Shown here: piece after piece, positions 9,170 to 19,633 of the stretch
Numbering within the stretch: position 1 is the stretch's first letter
Layout of the letters: every line of letters begins with the position of its first letter
Source: Halocafeteria seosinensis
Lineage: Eukaryota > Sar > Bigyra > Bicosoecida
DNA length: 21,522 bases
Direction: 5' to 3'
Assembly: GCA_001687465.1 (NCBI GenBank)
Contig: LVLI01000073.1
Span: 1 to 21,522 of the forward strand
The notes under the pieces: generated by a model
Database searches by the model: none
Seen by the model: only the letters and a program-made list of their open reading frames with translations
Told to the model about the DNA's origin: nothing
Program-made: the position numbers and the translations under genes

Positions 9170-12100
9170 ATGTCCATTGTGAAGGAGATCAGCGGGATCC
9201 AGGAGCCTGTGGCGGCATGGTGCCCGTATGGCGGTCTAATCGAGGGAGACAATGGATACGCGCTGGAGGAGTTGGTGGCCATTGGCCAATCACAGGGGGG
9301 AGATACTGGAGCTGGCGAGGATCATGGAGGTAGATTAGAGATATACGGCCTTAATTTAGTGACTGGCAGCCAGAATAAAGGGACGCCGCGTGTGCTAAGA
9401 ACTGTGGAAACGCCGTAAGACCCGTTTAAGCACTATCCACAGCGTTGGTCCACGTTCACGTAGCGTTCTTTTCACTTTCATACAGGTCCAAAGTCACTAG
9501 TATTGCATGGGGCAGAGCTGGCGGAAGACGATATGGCCTCATCGCAGGCGGTATGGTTGACGGAAGTATCCACGTCTGGGACGCCCAAAGACTGCTCCAG
9601 GAACACAACCAAGAAGCCGCTTATGTAACAGAAATAAGACGACGACAGGGAAGCCGCGATCATTTACATACCGGCAGTGTTACAGCAATGGAGTTTAACG
9701 GTCACGAGTCGTCACCACACCTCTTGGCTTCGGGATCGGCTTCTGGGGAAATTTTCATTACCAACTTGGAGAAACCTCAGCAGCCCTCCGTTGCTGCTCC
9801 CACGAACCAAGGGTCCAGAACACCGGAAGATCCTCGTCAGGGGGCGCTTCCTGCTATAACGGATGTGTCGTGGAATCCTTGTGCTGCGCACATATTGGCC
9901 TCCTCTCGGCAGGATGGAGCCTGTATTGTCTGGAATCTCCGGAAGTCAGCGGTACGTGTTGTCCGCAGTGATGCAAACGATTAACAAGCATCTAAATTTG
10001 CTGCTGAAAACTATGTAGCCGCAGCCTTTCAAGATTCTCCGGGATCCCCATAACAAACCTGTGTCATGTATTGCTTGGAGTCCCAATAAAGGAATTGGTC
10101 TAATGACAGGAACCGATGCAGATCAACAGTACGTATCGCAGCTCCAGGCTATCACTCGTTTTATCGTAGCCTATTCGTCTTTTCTTCGTTGTTGTGGAAG
10201 CAGATCGGTTGTGCGAGTATGGGAACTTCGACCAAGCGCACCTCCAACTTACAAGGAATTAGGTGGGCACGCTGGAGGCATCTTATCGTGTGGATGGAAT
10301 CCGCACGAGTCAGCGTACATTGTAACCGCCGCAAGAGACGCAAAGACGCTTCTTTGGGATGTTGAGTCGAGGGACCAGAAGCCCATTGGAGAATGGCATT
10401 CTGGTAGTGATCATGACGGTCAGAGTGATGACGATCATCACGCAATGCCCTACCATTCTATGGACTTTCATTCGGCTGGAGACGTGTTCGACGGAGATGG
10501 CCCAGCTGGTCAGCCCGGATATCGCAACAGTATAATGTGGAGCCCCAAACTCCGTGGTGTGGCTGCAACCTGTGCATTGGATGGAACTGTTCACATAATT
10601 AGTGATCACACACTCAATGGAGTGTCAGCAACCTCTTGTTCTAAACCCCCTTCGTGGATGAAGCGACGAGCGGGTGTGGCTGTAGGCTTTGGCGGGCGAA
10701 TTGCGTTTTTCAGTAACAAAATAGAGAAGGACGTTGAAACGATCGAGCGGATCAGGTTGTCTAAGAAAAAAGACTTTTCTGCTGAAGCTGACCTTCCGGA
10801 GAATGTATTGGGTATTTTTGAATGTCTTCAACAGCGTGGCCATATGCCGCTGCCGCGGACGCTATCACTCTCTGGTGTGTCTATATTGACCGAGAGAACA
10901 TCTGAAGCCGTGCTAATGGAACGCATGCAACGTTTGCATGACATCGTTTTCGGTATAACGGATTTCGATGAATGCGGACGTGTTCCACCAGAGGATCATC
11001 TGCAACTCATTTGTGAGTATTGTGCTGAGCAGATTGCAGAAGCAGAAGAACGATCCGACTCCGTCGAGCGCGATACATGGAAGTTTATGGAGGCTCTGAT
11101 GCCTGGAGAATCCATGAGAACGAAAGTACAGCGGCATCTGGGTTATTCTCCTGAGGAGGTTCGAAGGTTATGCATTGACTATGTTGGAGAGGACAGGGCA
11201 AAGAGGATCGGTGTCATTGCTCCAAACCCATCGGAAACGGGTGCGGATGAGTTCGATAACAAAGCATACCAGGGTATCTCTGAAGTTCACAATGGGGAAT
11301 ATTCAGCTGAAGATGTCTTCGACGATGACCACGAAGCAGATACAGGAGTGGGAAACGCTGAGTCTACGGCGACACCTGTCGAAGATGCATACAGCATGCA
11401 TAACGGGAGTAATGTTGTAGAGAGTTTACGGGATCAACGCTCTGCTGCCATAGCTGCCGCCAGGGATATGGCCGATACTCCAGGCTCAAACATTCGTCAA
11501 ACGAATAACTTTAATGAGAATACAGCCGGGGCGTTGCTCCTTAGACAAGCAATGCTCGTTGGTGATTTCCCGTCTGCGGTTTCTATTTGCTTTAAGATGA
11601 ACCGTTACAGTGATGCGCTAATGATTGCCGCTTGTGGCGGTGAAGAGCTGTGGTCCGCCGCTCGACAAGAGTATCTGATGGCAACAAAGAGCGGTTTCTC
11701 TGACTTGCTCGATTCAGTAGTTGGCGGGGAACTGGAGAAGCTCATAGCGACTGCCCCATTAGGTACTAGTGAGGGTCAAGGCTCTTCAGGTGGGTGGCGA
11801 GATTTACTGGCGCTGCTTTGTGCTTACAGTGAAAGCAATGAGTTTCTATCCCTTACGGATGCGTTAGGTGACCGCCTCTGTTCAAGCGCAACGTCAGAAC
11901 AACATCGTTTTGCGGCGTCTTTGTGCTACATGAGTGCTTTCAACACCTCCAAGATCATTCCTTTGTGGGTGGAGCAATGTACGCAGCATCTGGATACGTT
12001 ATTTTCGCATCGCAATGGGGCTGATGACCGCGATGTGGGAGTTGAAATGGCCCTAGCCATTCATAAGTGCATGGAAAAAGTTTGCATTTTCCGAAGCTTC

Positions 12101-13477
12101 CTGGCGCGACGTGAGCAGACGGGCGATGTTCCAGTATCAGAAGAGCAGAACCATGCCGCAGTTAGTGATTCTATAGTTGGTCAAATATTTGGGCAAGGAA
12201 AACAAAGCGAAAGTGAGACTATGCTGTTCTCTCTTTATTCCCTGCTACTGGCCCAATCAGGAGACGTTGGACGAGCATTGAATTTTGCGCGCGCCATTGA
12301 GCCTAATCGCGTTCACGGAGATCCTTTCGCTCTGACTGGGTCATTCCGGGGGACTAAGTTTGGTCTAGTGGATGCGGTGTTACGGCACACAGGACGAAAA
12401 CATGGCTCTGCTCCAGCTTTAGCGGAAGACAGTTCCTTAGATACATCGCAAGTGACATTGGATAGGCTGTGGCACGGTTTCGATACTCATGGCAGACAAA
12501 TACTCTCGGGCTTGTATGGTTTTGCTTACAACCACCCAGCAGGTGCTTGCTTTCCATCTCAAGAGATTCGCATTGATCAATCTGCCCCTATCAGTCAAAC
12601 AGGCCCTTCCCGTGTTTCCAGAGGTGCAAAGGGAGACGGTCACGGCGCTGCAACTTTACCAAGGGGACAGGAGCATCAGTATTCCCAAGCTCGTCATCCA
12701 CCTCCCCATCCTCACCAGCAACATGCTATGCCACAACAGCCTCAAACTCAAATCCACCAGCAGTACGCCTTTCAGGAGCAGCCTTCTAACGGTACTGTTG
12801 GTGTAGGTTACTCCCAGCCGCAGGAGCCAAGCGTATACGGACAAGGAGGTGCACCGGTGCAACAACCGCAGCAAGTACAGACCCCCGCACCTCAAGCTCA
12901 GACTCGTGGAAGAAATGATTCTGGATCTTATCAGCCTGATGGATTCGTATCATCTGCTGGCAATGCCACTTTGGGTGCCAAGTACGGTAACTATGGTGGA
13001 CCGGCAAACACTGGGTACAGTAATACAGGTAGCTACGGTGGAGGCTCTATTGCGCGGCAAGCATACGCTGAAAGTGCAAACCAACAGACTGGTAGAGGCC
13101 AAGTTGGTTCCGGAGATTTGCAGCATCAAGAGCCTCCAGAAGAACCCACACCTGAGCATGTTGAAAACTTGATCGCTACTGTATCCTCCCTATGCGATCA
13201 GTTAGAGCAACACTTCTCGCTAAATGCCATGGAGCGAAAGCGCAAGAAAACCAAACAGGCAGAATTGGATAATAACGTTCGCCAAATGTACAGAGGAGGC
13301 AGCGAGGTGATCGATAATTTCGTTAATGAGGTGGGTTCTGCGCTCGCTTCTGGTAATATAAATGGTGCCTTGAAGAGTATTGAGCAGGTTGCCCAGAGTA
13401 GAGAATGGAGTCGCCACAGTCGGTGGATCACGCCTTTGAGAACCGTTTTAAAACTAGCAGAGTCGAAAATACGTTAA
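9170..13477 (+). CDS. SEC31: SEC31-like COPII outer coat protein, four exons
   Basis: Exons 9170-9414, 9486-9951, 10019-10128 and 10204-13477 give 1,364 codons plus stop, close to the usual length of about 1,200-1,300. SEC31 pairs with SEC13 to form the outer cage of COPII vesicles at ER exit sites. Residues about 1-410 are WD40 repeats (SIAWGRAGG, IHVWDAQ, VSWNPCAAHILAS, IVWNLRK, VRVWELRP, LLWDVES). Residues about 700-1,000 carry the helical ACE1 region, with the typical LLLRQAMLVGDFPSAV and GGEELW. About 1,100-1,240 is a Pro/Gln-rich disordered stretch, and about 1,256-1,364 is the conserved C-terminal helical domain. Introns of 71, 67 and 75 nt have donors GTAAGA, GTACGT, GTACGT and AG acceptors. 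The ATG at 9170 is the first in a frame that matches the SEC31 N-terminus. Confidence 0.93.
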
Positions 13478-13668
13478 TCACCCCATATACATGGTCTAAA
13501 AGGATTCGGTTAATAGTTGATATGAATATACACAACAAATTGTTTTGGTACGTCCTTGTACATTTTCCTTGCCACTCATCGGACGCCAATCCTCGATCTG
13601 TTCCAACACGCTAAGCAGTCCACATTCCCAAACACAAATTAGTTCTTGGAAGCCTTTCCCATGCTTGG

Positions 13669-13990
13669 TTATGTCGTCCTCGGTGGTGGCGCCACTAGTA
13701 CAATAATGTCCCCTCGTAGGAAGAGCATATCAAAGCGTCGTACCGTAGGCTTGCTTCCTTGGTGGGTGGTCTCCTCCACGTCTCCTAACACCATATTCAG
13801 ATGCTCATCATATCCCTGCATCCCATTAATTGTAGCGCGGTATCCTTTACACGAACGCGTGTATAATAAAGGAGCGCATCCTTACATGTAATTTGCCTTT
13901 TAATTGCTGTCCATTTCGGCATTTAATTTTGATATACTCGTCCAAACTAAGCCGAATCAAGTCCAACGGCGTCTCTACAGCGGTGGCCAT
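13669..13990 (-). CDS. LSM3: LSM3-like U6 snRNA-associated Sm-like protein, two exons
   Basis: On the minus strand, exon 1 is 13990-13886 and exon 2 is 13815-13669, joined across a 70-nt intron (donor GTAAGG, acceptor TGCAG, phase 0). The product is 83 residues; known LSM3 proteins are about 90-100. The Sm1 motif [20 protein letters not shown] is followed by [16 protein letters not shown] and the Sm2 motif [15 protein letters not shown], all diagnostic of LSM3. The shortening lies in the loop between Sm1 and Sm2. LSM3 is a subunit of the LSm2-8 ring on U6 snRNA in the nucleus and of LSm1-7 in cytoplasmic mRNA decay. The frame is open upstream of ATG 13990 but without family similarity. The gene converges on SEC31, with 191 bp between the stop codons. 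Confidence 0.93.
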
Positions 13991-14314
13991 GTCTCTCTCG
14001 TTGCCCGGTGGGTATGCACAACAGAACTCATCGATGGGTAATGTAATATCGTAACAAACCTCGCCTACTTGTAGCTCCTGAGCGTAATAGGTTGAAGTTC
14101 CTTACTTCAACCCAAGTTCATGCATCATGAATCATTATGAATGATGGGACTTCTGGCAGAGTCGATGTAAACAAGTGTTTGCTTTGCTCTCCATTCCGTG
14201 GTACTTTGTGGACACTATTAACGCCACGTGAATCACGCGTGGCCCTTTGCAGCGTTTAACTGAAATGCGTTTTGTACCCCGTGGGTTGGGGGTTGACACA
14301 ATCACTGGACAACA
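13991..14314. promoter_or_regulatory. Divergent upstream region shared by LSM3 and the third NTPase gene
   Basis: This 324-bp interval separates two divergent starts. It contains a perfect 9-bp inverted repeat GGTTGAAGT/ACTTCAACC (14090-14098 and 14104-14112). It also has a 6-bp inverted repeat GCCACG/CGTGGC (14223-14228 and 14238-14243) that embeds a CACGTG at 14225-14230. These are plausible protein-binding sites; function is inferred from position only. Confidence 0.4.
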
Positions 14315-17157
14315 ATGTCAACGAAAGCTCAACGGGGGAAAAATGAGGGTAAGGCTGCCTATCTAGATGCTCTTTATAATACGTTAGGACGCTTGATACG
14401 GGTTTTCCTTGTGCCCCAGGTGAAGAAGTTTACGACGAAATCGTAGAAGGTAAGCCTCCTTTTCGTCGAAAATTCGACGTTTTCTGTGTGGCTCCGTTGC
14501 ATACTATTGTGTACTAGTGATATCCGGATATGGTAGCACAGGAGAGACACACTTGTCGGATAAAATGAAGGGAGACGTCTTGCCGAATCGTGAGTGGGAA
14601 GCTCCCGTATTGATGATGAAGTTTTTTTTCCCGTTAACTGACCTGTCAATCTAGTGATGCAGCTAGGTTGCAAACGTATAGCGAGGGGAGCAACGGAGTC
14701 ACAAGTGAGTGCTTAGTTATCTGTTATTCAGAGGTGATATGTCGGCGAACCAGGCTGTCACACATCTTACAGGAAGTTCTGCTACTACGAGTAGAAAGGA
14801 TGCGGCAGGTATGCGGTGTTATGCATTTGGTCGAATGTCATACTATTAAGACTCAGTTGCTAACTGTATTCTTAGGAACAGCGACCGGCAGCAGGGAACC
14901 TGTAAGCTATAGGAATAACAATCTGCCTTCTCCATCTCATGGTACGTCGAATACGACGCTAGTCGTGTTCGCGGCACACTCTCTTCAACACTTTACGACT
15001 TTCGATACAGAATCTTGTGACGCTGTGTCCGAGGTCGTGGAATCGTTCACGAACTGGTTTAAGTATCAATACGGGCAATACCCCAAACTGGGACGCTACA
15101 GTTTGATTGGCCCTTTTGGAAAGGCAATGCCATTTCTCGGCCGCGAGGAAACGGAAAAAACAGCGAAAAAGTTGCTGTTGGATAGACTAGGAGCCATCAA
15201 GTCGCGGGACCGACAGGATCATCCGATAGGTGTAATTGCAGCACCTCCGGGTCTCGGGAAGAGTAGGAGTCTACAGGAGTTGGGGTCTGTTTTACACAAG
15301 AATGTGCCTCGTCACCACTCATACTCATGGTACTATACACTCTTGCTTACTTACAACTCGGGACAACCTCCTGTACAGGGAGCGGAAACACGATGTAACG
15401 ATGCCAAAACTGCGACAGTAGCGTTTTCTTTAAGGATGCTTTTTTTCGCGCTCGTATATCCACAACGTCTGGAAACGTCGTTTGGAACTTTCTATCAGAA
15501 TTGTATTAAATCATACTCCGATATTAATCAGCTGAGTCCGATTGCCGCTGTTGAGATAATTGATTCTCTTCAGCGAAAGCCGGATGACGATCGAATTGGT
15601 GTGCTCTATTTAGGAGTGGATGAGTTTAACATACTTCTGCGGGACCCGTATTCAACTGATGAAAGAAAAGATCTAATGCCTGTTGTGGATGTGCTTTCTC
15701 AGCTCGCACTTGCTACAGCCAAAAACACATTCGTTTTTCCTGTCATGTCTGGAACTACCATGAATCCTTTGAGTTCTATTCTTCGTGACTCTCAGTATTC
15801 ATACAGGCAGATCCCGCTTCGCTTACTCTCTGATGAGGAGCTGGGCCGTATAATAAGCAGTGTATCCAGAGAAAGAGGGTGGGAGGAAACGGAATGGCGA
15901 ACGCATACAAACCTCCTCAATGAATTCTTCGACTATGGGAAACTTCCACGCCTCGCAGAAAAGTTTCTCAGGTTTTGCAGTGATCATTATGCGGAGCACG
16001 ATGGGAACTTTAAGTCCCTGGCGATTAGCTCTATTTGTAGTAATCTGAGTAATGAGTTGGTTAGCTCGTATCTTTCTTTGGCCGATTATTTACAGACGCT
16101 CGTTGAAGATATTATTTTAAAGGCACCCGTTTGCCGGGACGGGCCGATACTACCAGGCGGGAGGTTTACCTATGGAGAAGCAGAGAGGTGGGGGATTGTA
16201 TTGTCTCTTAATAAAGAAACCCTATTTGTGGACGCATCCTATCCAATGCTTAAAGCAATGGTTGACGCTGTTGTCCGGTATCAAAAGTATCCGCGACAAT
16301 TCTTTTTACTTTCCGAGCTACTTCAGTCCCTTCAAAATGGTCTTGCATGCTGGCAAGATTTTGAAAATCTCTGTGCAATGTACGAAGCAGTACGCGAAAT
16401 GTTCCTATTCAGCAGGAAGAAACGACATGGTCAGACGACGGCGATATATTTGAAGGACTTTTACTTCTCTGCAGTGTCGAAACCAAGCAGCGCGAATCCG
16501 CGATTGGAATTACAGGAAACTGTAGAGGTACATTGTCTTGACCATAGAGTACATGGTTGCTGTGAGTTCGGAATCGATGTCAACACTGGATCCGCTATTC
16601 CCCGCGGCGACACAACTTCGGTTCTCATAAATGGCGACGGAGCAGCGTTTGATACGTTTCGTGATAGAAAAGAGCTCGCTGGTCGTCGTTGCCCAGTATG
16701 GCGTATAGCAACACAGGAGAAGTTTTACCTCAACACTGAAGTAACTGTGTCACAAATACAGGGGGAAATCCAGAAAGTAAGATCTGCGCTGAGGAACAGC
16801 CGCTTTCAATCTAATCACATCCTCATTGTGTACGCCACTCGGCTAAAGAGGGAATTGACAAAGGAAATCCTCCCTTCCAATTGCTTCGTTATTTCTGGAG
16901 AGGAGCTTCAGGAATTTTTGGGTTATGCAATTTCCAGCAGAGCACTTAGGAAGCTTCCTCCTCCGGTACTCGAAGTCAACACTGAGACTTTCTCACAGTT
17001 ACGAACTCGACCCGGCATTGGAACTCGTGGCGCAAGCGCCGTTATCGCAGAAAGAACGAAGAATTACATTCGGGATGCGACAGATATGATTACACGCTTT
17101 TCCAGGTTTGTCCGATTGAAAGAGGAAGCGCTACAAACGAACTTTGGCCCAAAGTAA
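14315..17157 (+). CDS. Crinkler-like P-loop NTPase fused to PD-(D/E)XK-like nuclease, seven-exon model
   Basis: Model exons 14315-14348, 14420-14449, 14542-14589, 14663-14704, 14773-14808, 14876-14941 and 15011-17157 give 800 codons plus stop, every junction in phase 1. Introns are 67-92 nt with donors such as GTAAGG, GTGAGT, GTACGT. The first 85 residues are low-complexity. The NTPase has Walker A PPGLGKS (164-170), Walker B LYLGVDEF with D289/E290, and SGTT (332-335). After a long helical region, a nuclease-like motif follows: GAAFDTF with D633, then WRIATQEKF with Q654/K656. This is the same D...QxK pattern as in the window's first gene. The NTPase-plus-nuclease layout matches Crinkler-type proteins. 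The 5' exons are less certain: ATG 14739 could start a shorter form that is in frame with the later exons. The frame 15011-17157 is robust. Confidence 0.72.
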
Positions 17158-18131
17158 AGAAAAGCATGGAGTACATAGTGTGTTCAGGCTACGTACTGAG
17201 TCAGTAATGTACGGTATTTGCAGGCATCAAAAGCTGCAAGACAGACTTGACATTCGGATCAGTTTATGAAAGTTATGAATGGAACGAAGTAACATATCCA
17301 TCCAACTACTACGGAACATACCATCGTAGCATGTCCTACAACCATATGCAGTGCCATGGACTATTGTCGTCAGTAGGTCAANTGCTCTTCGAGTACTCTG
17401 TGTGCTGTACAATGCAGTGTAGCTCAGTAGCTTATGTAATGCTTGCGGATGCTTTGTTATCAACTTTACGCAGCGATATCCTGACTGGTTCATGAGTTGG
17501 CTTTCCAGCCTTGAGCGCACTCGTCTCTCCTCTACTTTGACGACGAAGATGTGACTGACTTCTCTAACAGGGTCTTGTTAGCAGTACTGACCAGCTGATA
17601 CTGATGCACCAAATAAGGATTCGCTACTCAACCGTGCGGCCTCCAGTGACTATGACCGTCAGGAAGTCTGAAACTGGCCCAGCGTCAGCGAAATTACATT
17701 GTATGACAACGATGACCTGCACACAGTGAGCAGTGAGTGCATGTGGTCGCTCAGTGATTGTAGTGATTGGGAATCCTCACGGCAAATACAGTGAGTCTGT
17801 CAAGAAGGACGAAGTCAATATGAGATGGTTGTTTGATGAGGCGCGGCCTTGGGGATACCGATCAGTACCTCACATCATGACTTATTCTGTGAATTATTTC
17901 TGTCACATCGTACTTCACAGTCGGTGCGGGAAAGTGCGGAATCTATCCAAAGAGCTTCAAGGGCTGTTCAAGGTCAAGATCCAACGTCTGGGGGTTGTTA
18001 GTGAAGTACACTCATGCGTGAAGTAAAAATTGCTCTGAAGCAACTTAAGAATAGTTTTCAACGAATTCATCAGGACGTCTCAACGGTCTCATCCACACAC
18101 AGGAAAGAGGAGAGCGCCACCCCGAGAAAAA
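17158..18131. other. Intergenic, no gene recognised (one ambiguous base)
   Basis: A 974-bp stretch with no supported coding region, RNA gene or repeat match elsewhere in the window. One base at 17382 is N. A 97-codon frame at 17733-18026 has no recognisable domain. The last 100 bp form the 5' flank of the first tandem gene. Confidence 0.4.
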
Positions 18132-19064
18132 ATGAGTGGAGAAACCGGTACTGCGACCAACAACAACAAAAGATATGTTCTGCAGTTCGGCTTGGCCCGC
18201 GAGAACGTGGGCCTTGACCAAAAGCAGACCAAAGCCTTGACTGAAGACATGAGAAAAGCAATCTTTGAACTTGTTGCTGCTGCATGGGGGGTTTCCCCAG
18301 AGACTTACAAATCGGAGATTGCCTTGCCAAGGAAAGCGTGGATGGTCAATGCAAGAGAAGACGTTAGCAAAAACAAGGATCTCGAGGTAATGAAAGAGTC
18401 CCTTCCAGAATCGAAATTCAACATTGTTAATTTTCTTAACATGCATGAGTTTTCCACCAACTGTAAACGCGCGGGGCCTGTTCGTGATTTGCTCCTTTCC
18501 GACCGCAAAGCGCTGGAACAGTTTCTCAACCGACTGTGGGATGCATCGAGTGAGTGCCTGCTTCTGAACCAACTATTTGAGTCGGATTCTCAGAAGGGAC
18601 TTCGGGCATCCATGCCTTGGGCCTTCTTTTACTGCATTCAAAAGTTTATGGAAGACCGTCAAGAAGATGATGCAGCCTGCTGCCAGTTTGCGGAGCAGCT
18701 CTTCCTCGTCATGCACATCCTCGTGAAGGAGTATCTTAATGGCCTGGTATCACTGCTCTGTGAGCTTGACGAACACCATTTCTCGGATGATCGCGATGAT
18801 GCTTACAGCATTGAAATCCCCGAATACATCTGGAGCTACGCACAGCCCACGGAGGATAGTGGCAATGATTCTATGAAGAATGCGACATTGCAGAATTTGC
18901 AAGCTCTTAGAAAGAAAAAGCAAGCTGAGCTGCAACCAAGCTCTTCGAACAATGGAAATGATCCTAATCAACAGCTGTTGCATTTATTGCTCCGTGGACT
19001 GCGACAGTCTAGCAATGATAACACCGACGCCAGCGGCGATGCGAGCCCAGTGGACCCTCGGTAG
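18132..19064 (+). CDS. Tandem paralogue A, conserved 310-residue protein of unknown function
   Basis: An intronless frame with ATG in an A-rich context (AAAAAATGAG). The product is soluble and largely helical-looking; I see no signal peptide or membrane segment. It is about four-fifths identical by eye to the protein at 19634-20560. The two share long invariant blocks: GVSPETYKSEIALPRKAW, FLNMHEFSTNCKRAGPVRD, LLLNQLFESDSQKGLRASMP and EDDAACCQFAEQLFLVMHIL. The C-terminal 70 residues are Gln/Asn/Ser-rich with a conserved leucine-rich helix LLHLLLRGLRQSS. I recognise no domain or catalytic motif. Conservation concentrated in the centre argues for selection on function. The stop is TAG 19062-19064, with AATAAA signals shortly downstream. 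Confidence 0.85.
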   Translation: MSGETGTATNNNKRYVLQFGLARENVGLDQKQTKALTEDMRKAIFELVAAAWGVSPETYKSEIALPRKAWMVNAREDVSKNKDLEVMKESLPESKFNIVNFLNMHEFSTNCKRAGPVRDLLLSDRKALEQFLNRLWDASSECLLLNQLFESDSQKGLRASMPWAFFYCIQKFMEDRQEDDAACCQFAEQLFLVMHILVKEYLNGLVSLLCELDEHHFSDDRDDAYSIEIPEYIWSYAQPTEDSGNDSMKNATLQNLQALRKKKQAELQPSSSNNGNDPNQQLLHLLLRGLRQSSNDNTDASGDASPVDPR

Positions 19065-19126
19065 CCGTGGCAATCGACGATGTACCACCACCCAAGTACG
19101 CCTTGTAGGAACTGTAAGTAGGCTAA

Positions 19127-19143
19127 AATAAAAGAACAATAAA
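19127..19143 (+). terminator. Two AATAAA polyadenylation-type signals
   Basis: AATAAA occurs at 19127-19132 and again at 19138-19143, 63-79 bp after the stop of tandem gene A. The position suits a poly(A) signal, although use of AATAAA in this organism is unproven. Confidence 0.45.
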
Positions 19144-19633
19144 TATTGGAAATGTTGGGTTGAAAAGAAGCCAAAGCGATACAATAGGCACCAAGCAGTA
19201 TTTAGTTAAAGCAACTTGAACGGTTGTTACAACTTGTTAGATCACATCCATGAGGGGCTGTAGCTGGCTGCATACTGTATCTTCTGTTCGCCTGCTACGT
19301 TCCACGATCTAATGTAGCGAATTCTGGCGTTGTATAAACCCTACGGTTTGTAGGTGAGCGAGTGAGATTTCGATAAAGGTGACCCTGACTGGCCAGGCTT
19401 CTTGGGTGTTGTCAGAACTTCCTGGGGAGTACCCTGCGGGAGTACCAGCGTCGACAGAACAGAGAAATAGGTATTTGGTTGAAGCGGATTGTCAGTGCAT
19501 CACACATATTCGCGTGAGAAAAACAAGGTTTTTCAACTCAACGTTCCAAAGTTCATCGCGCTTTGCTATATCACTCGCTCATTGAACCGGGAGGGCTATC
19601 TACCGATATACTCATATATCCGAAAGGCGAAAA
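19144..19633. other. Spacer between the tandem paralogues
   Basis: Non-coding as far as I can see. It gives tandem gene B its own upstream region. Only scattered short similarity to the upstream flank of gene A is visible (A-rich leader before the ATG), so the duplication is old or its boundaries were close to the coding regions. Confidence 0.4.

Noticed and set aside
9115-9333. Alternative plus-strand frame at the SEC31 start
   Set aside because: It overlaps the true first exon in another frame and does not match the SEC31 N-terminus.
13646-13891. Plus-strand 81-codon frame
   Set aside because: It overlaps the LSM3 exons on the opposite strand and is explained by them.
14668-15010. Extended N-terminus of the third NTPase gene read straight through from 14668
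   Set aside because: There is no ATG at that point, the reading passes through several consensus introns, and the resulting residues lack the composition of the spliced alternative.
17733-18026. 97-codon plus-strand frame
   Set aside because: No domain, no similarity to the neighbouring paralogues, and the length is expected by chance.
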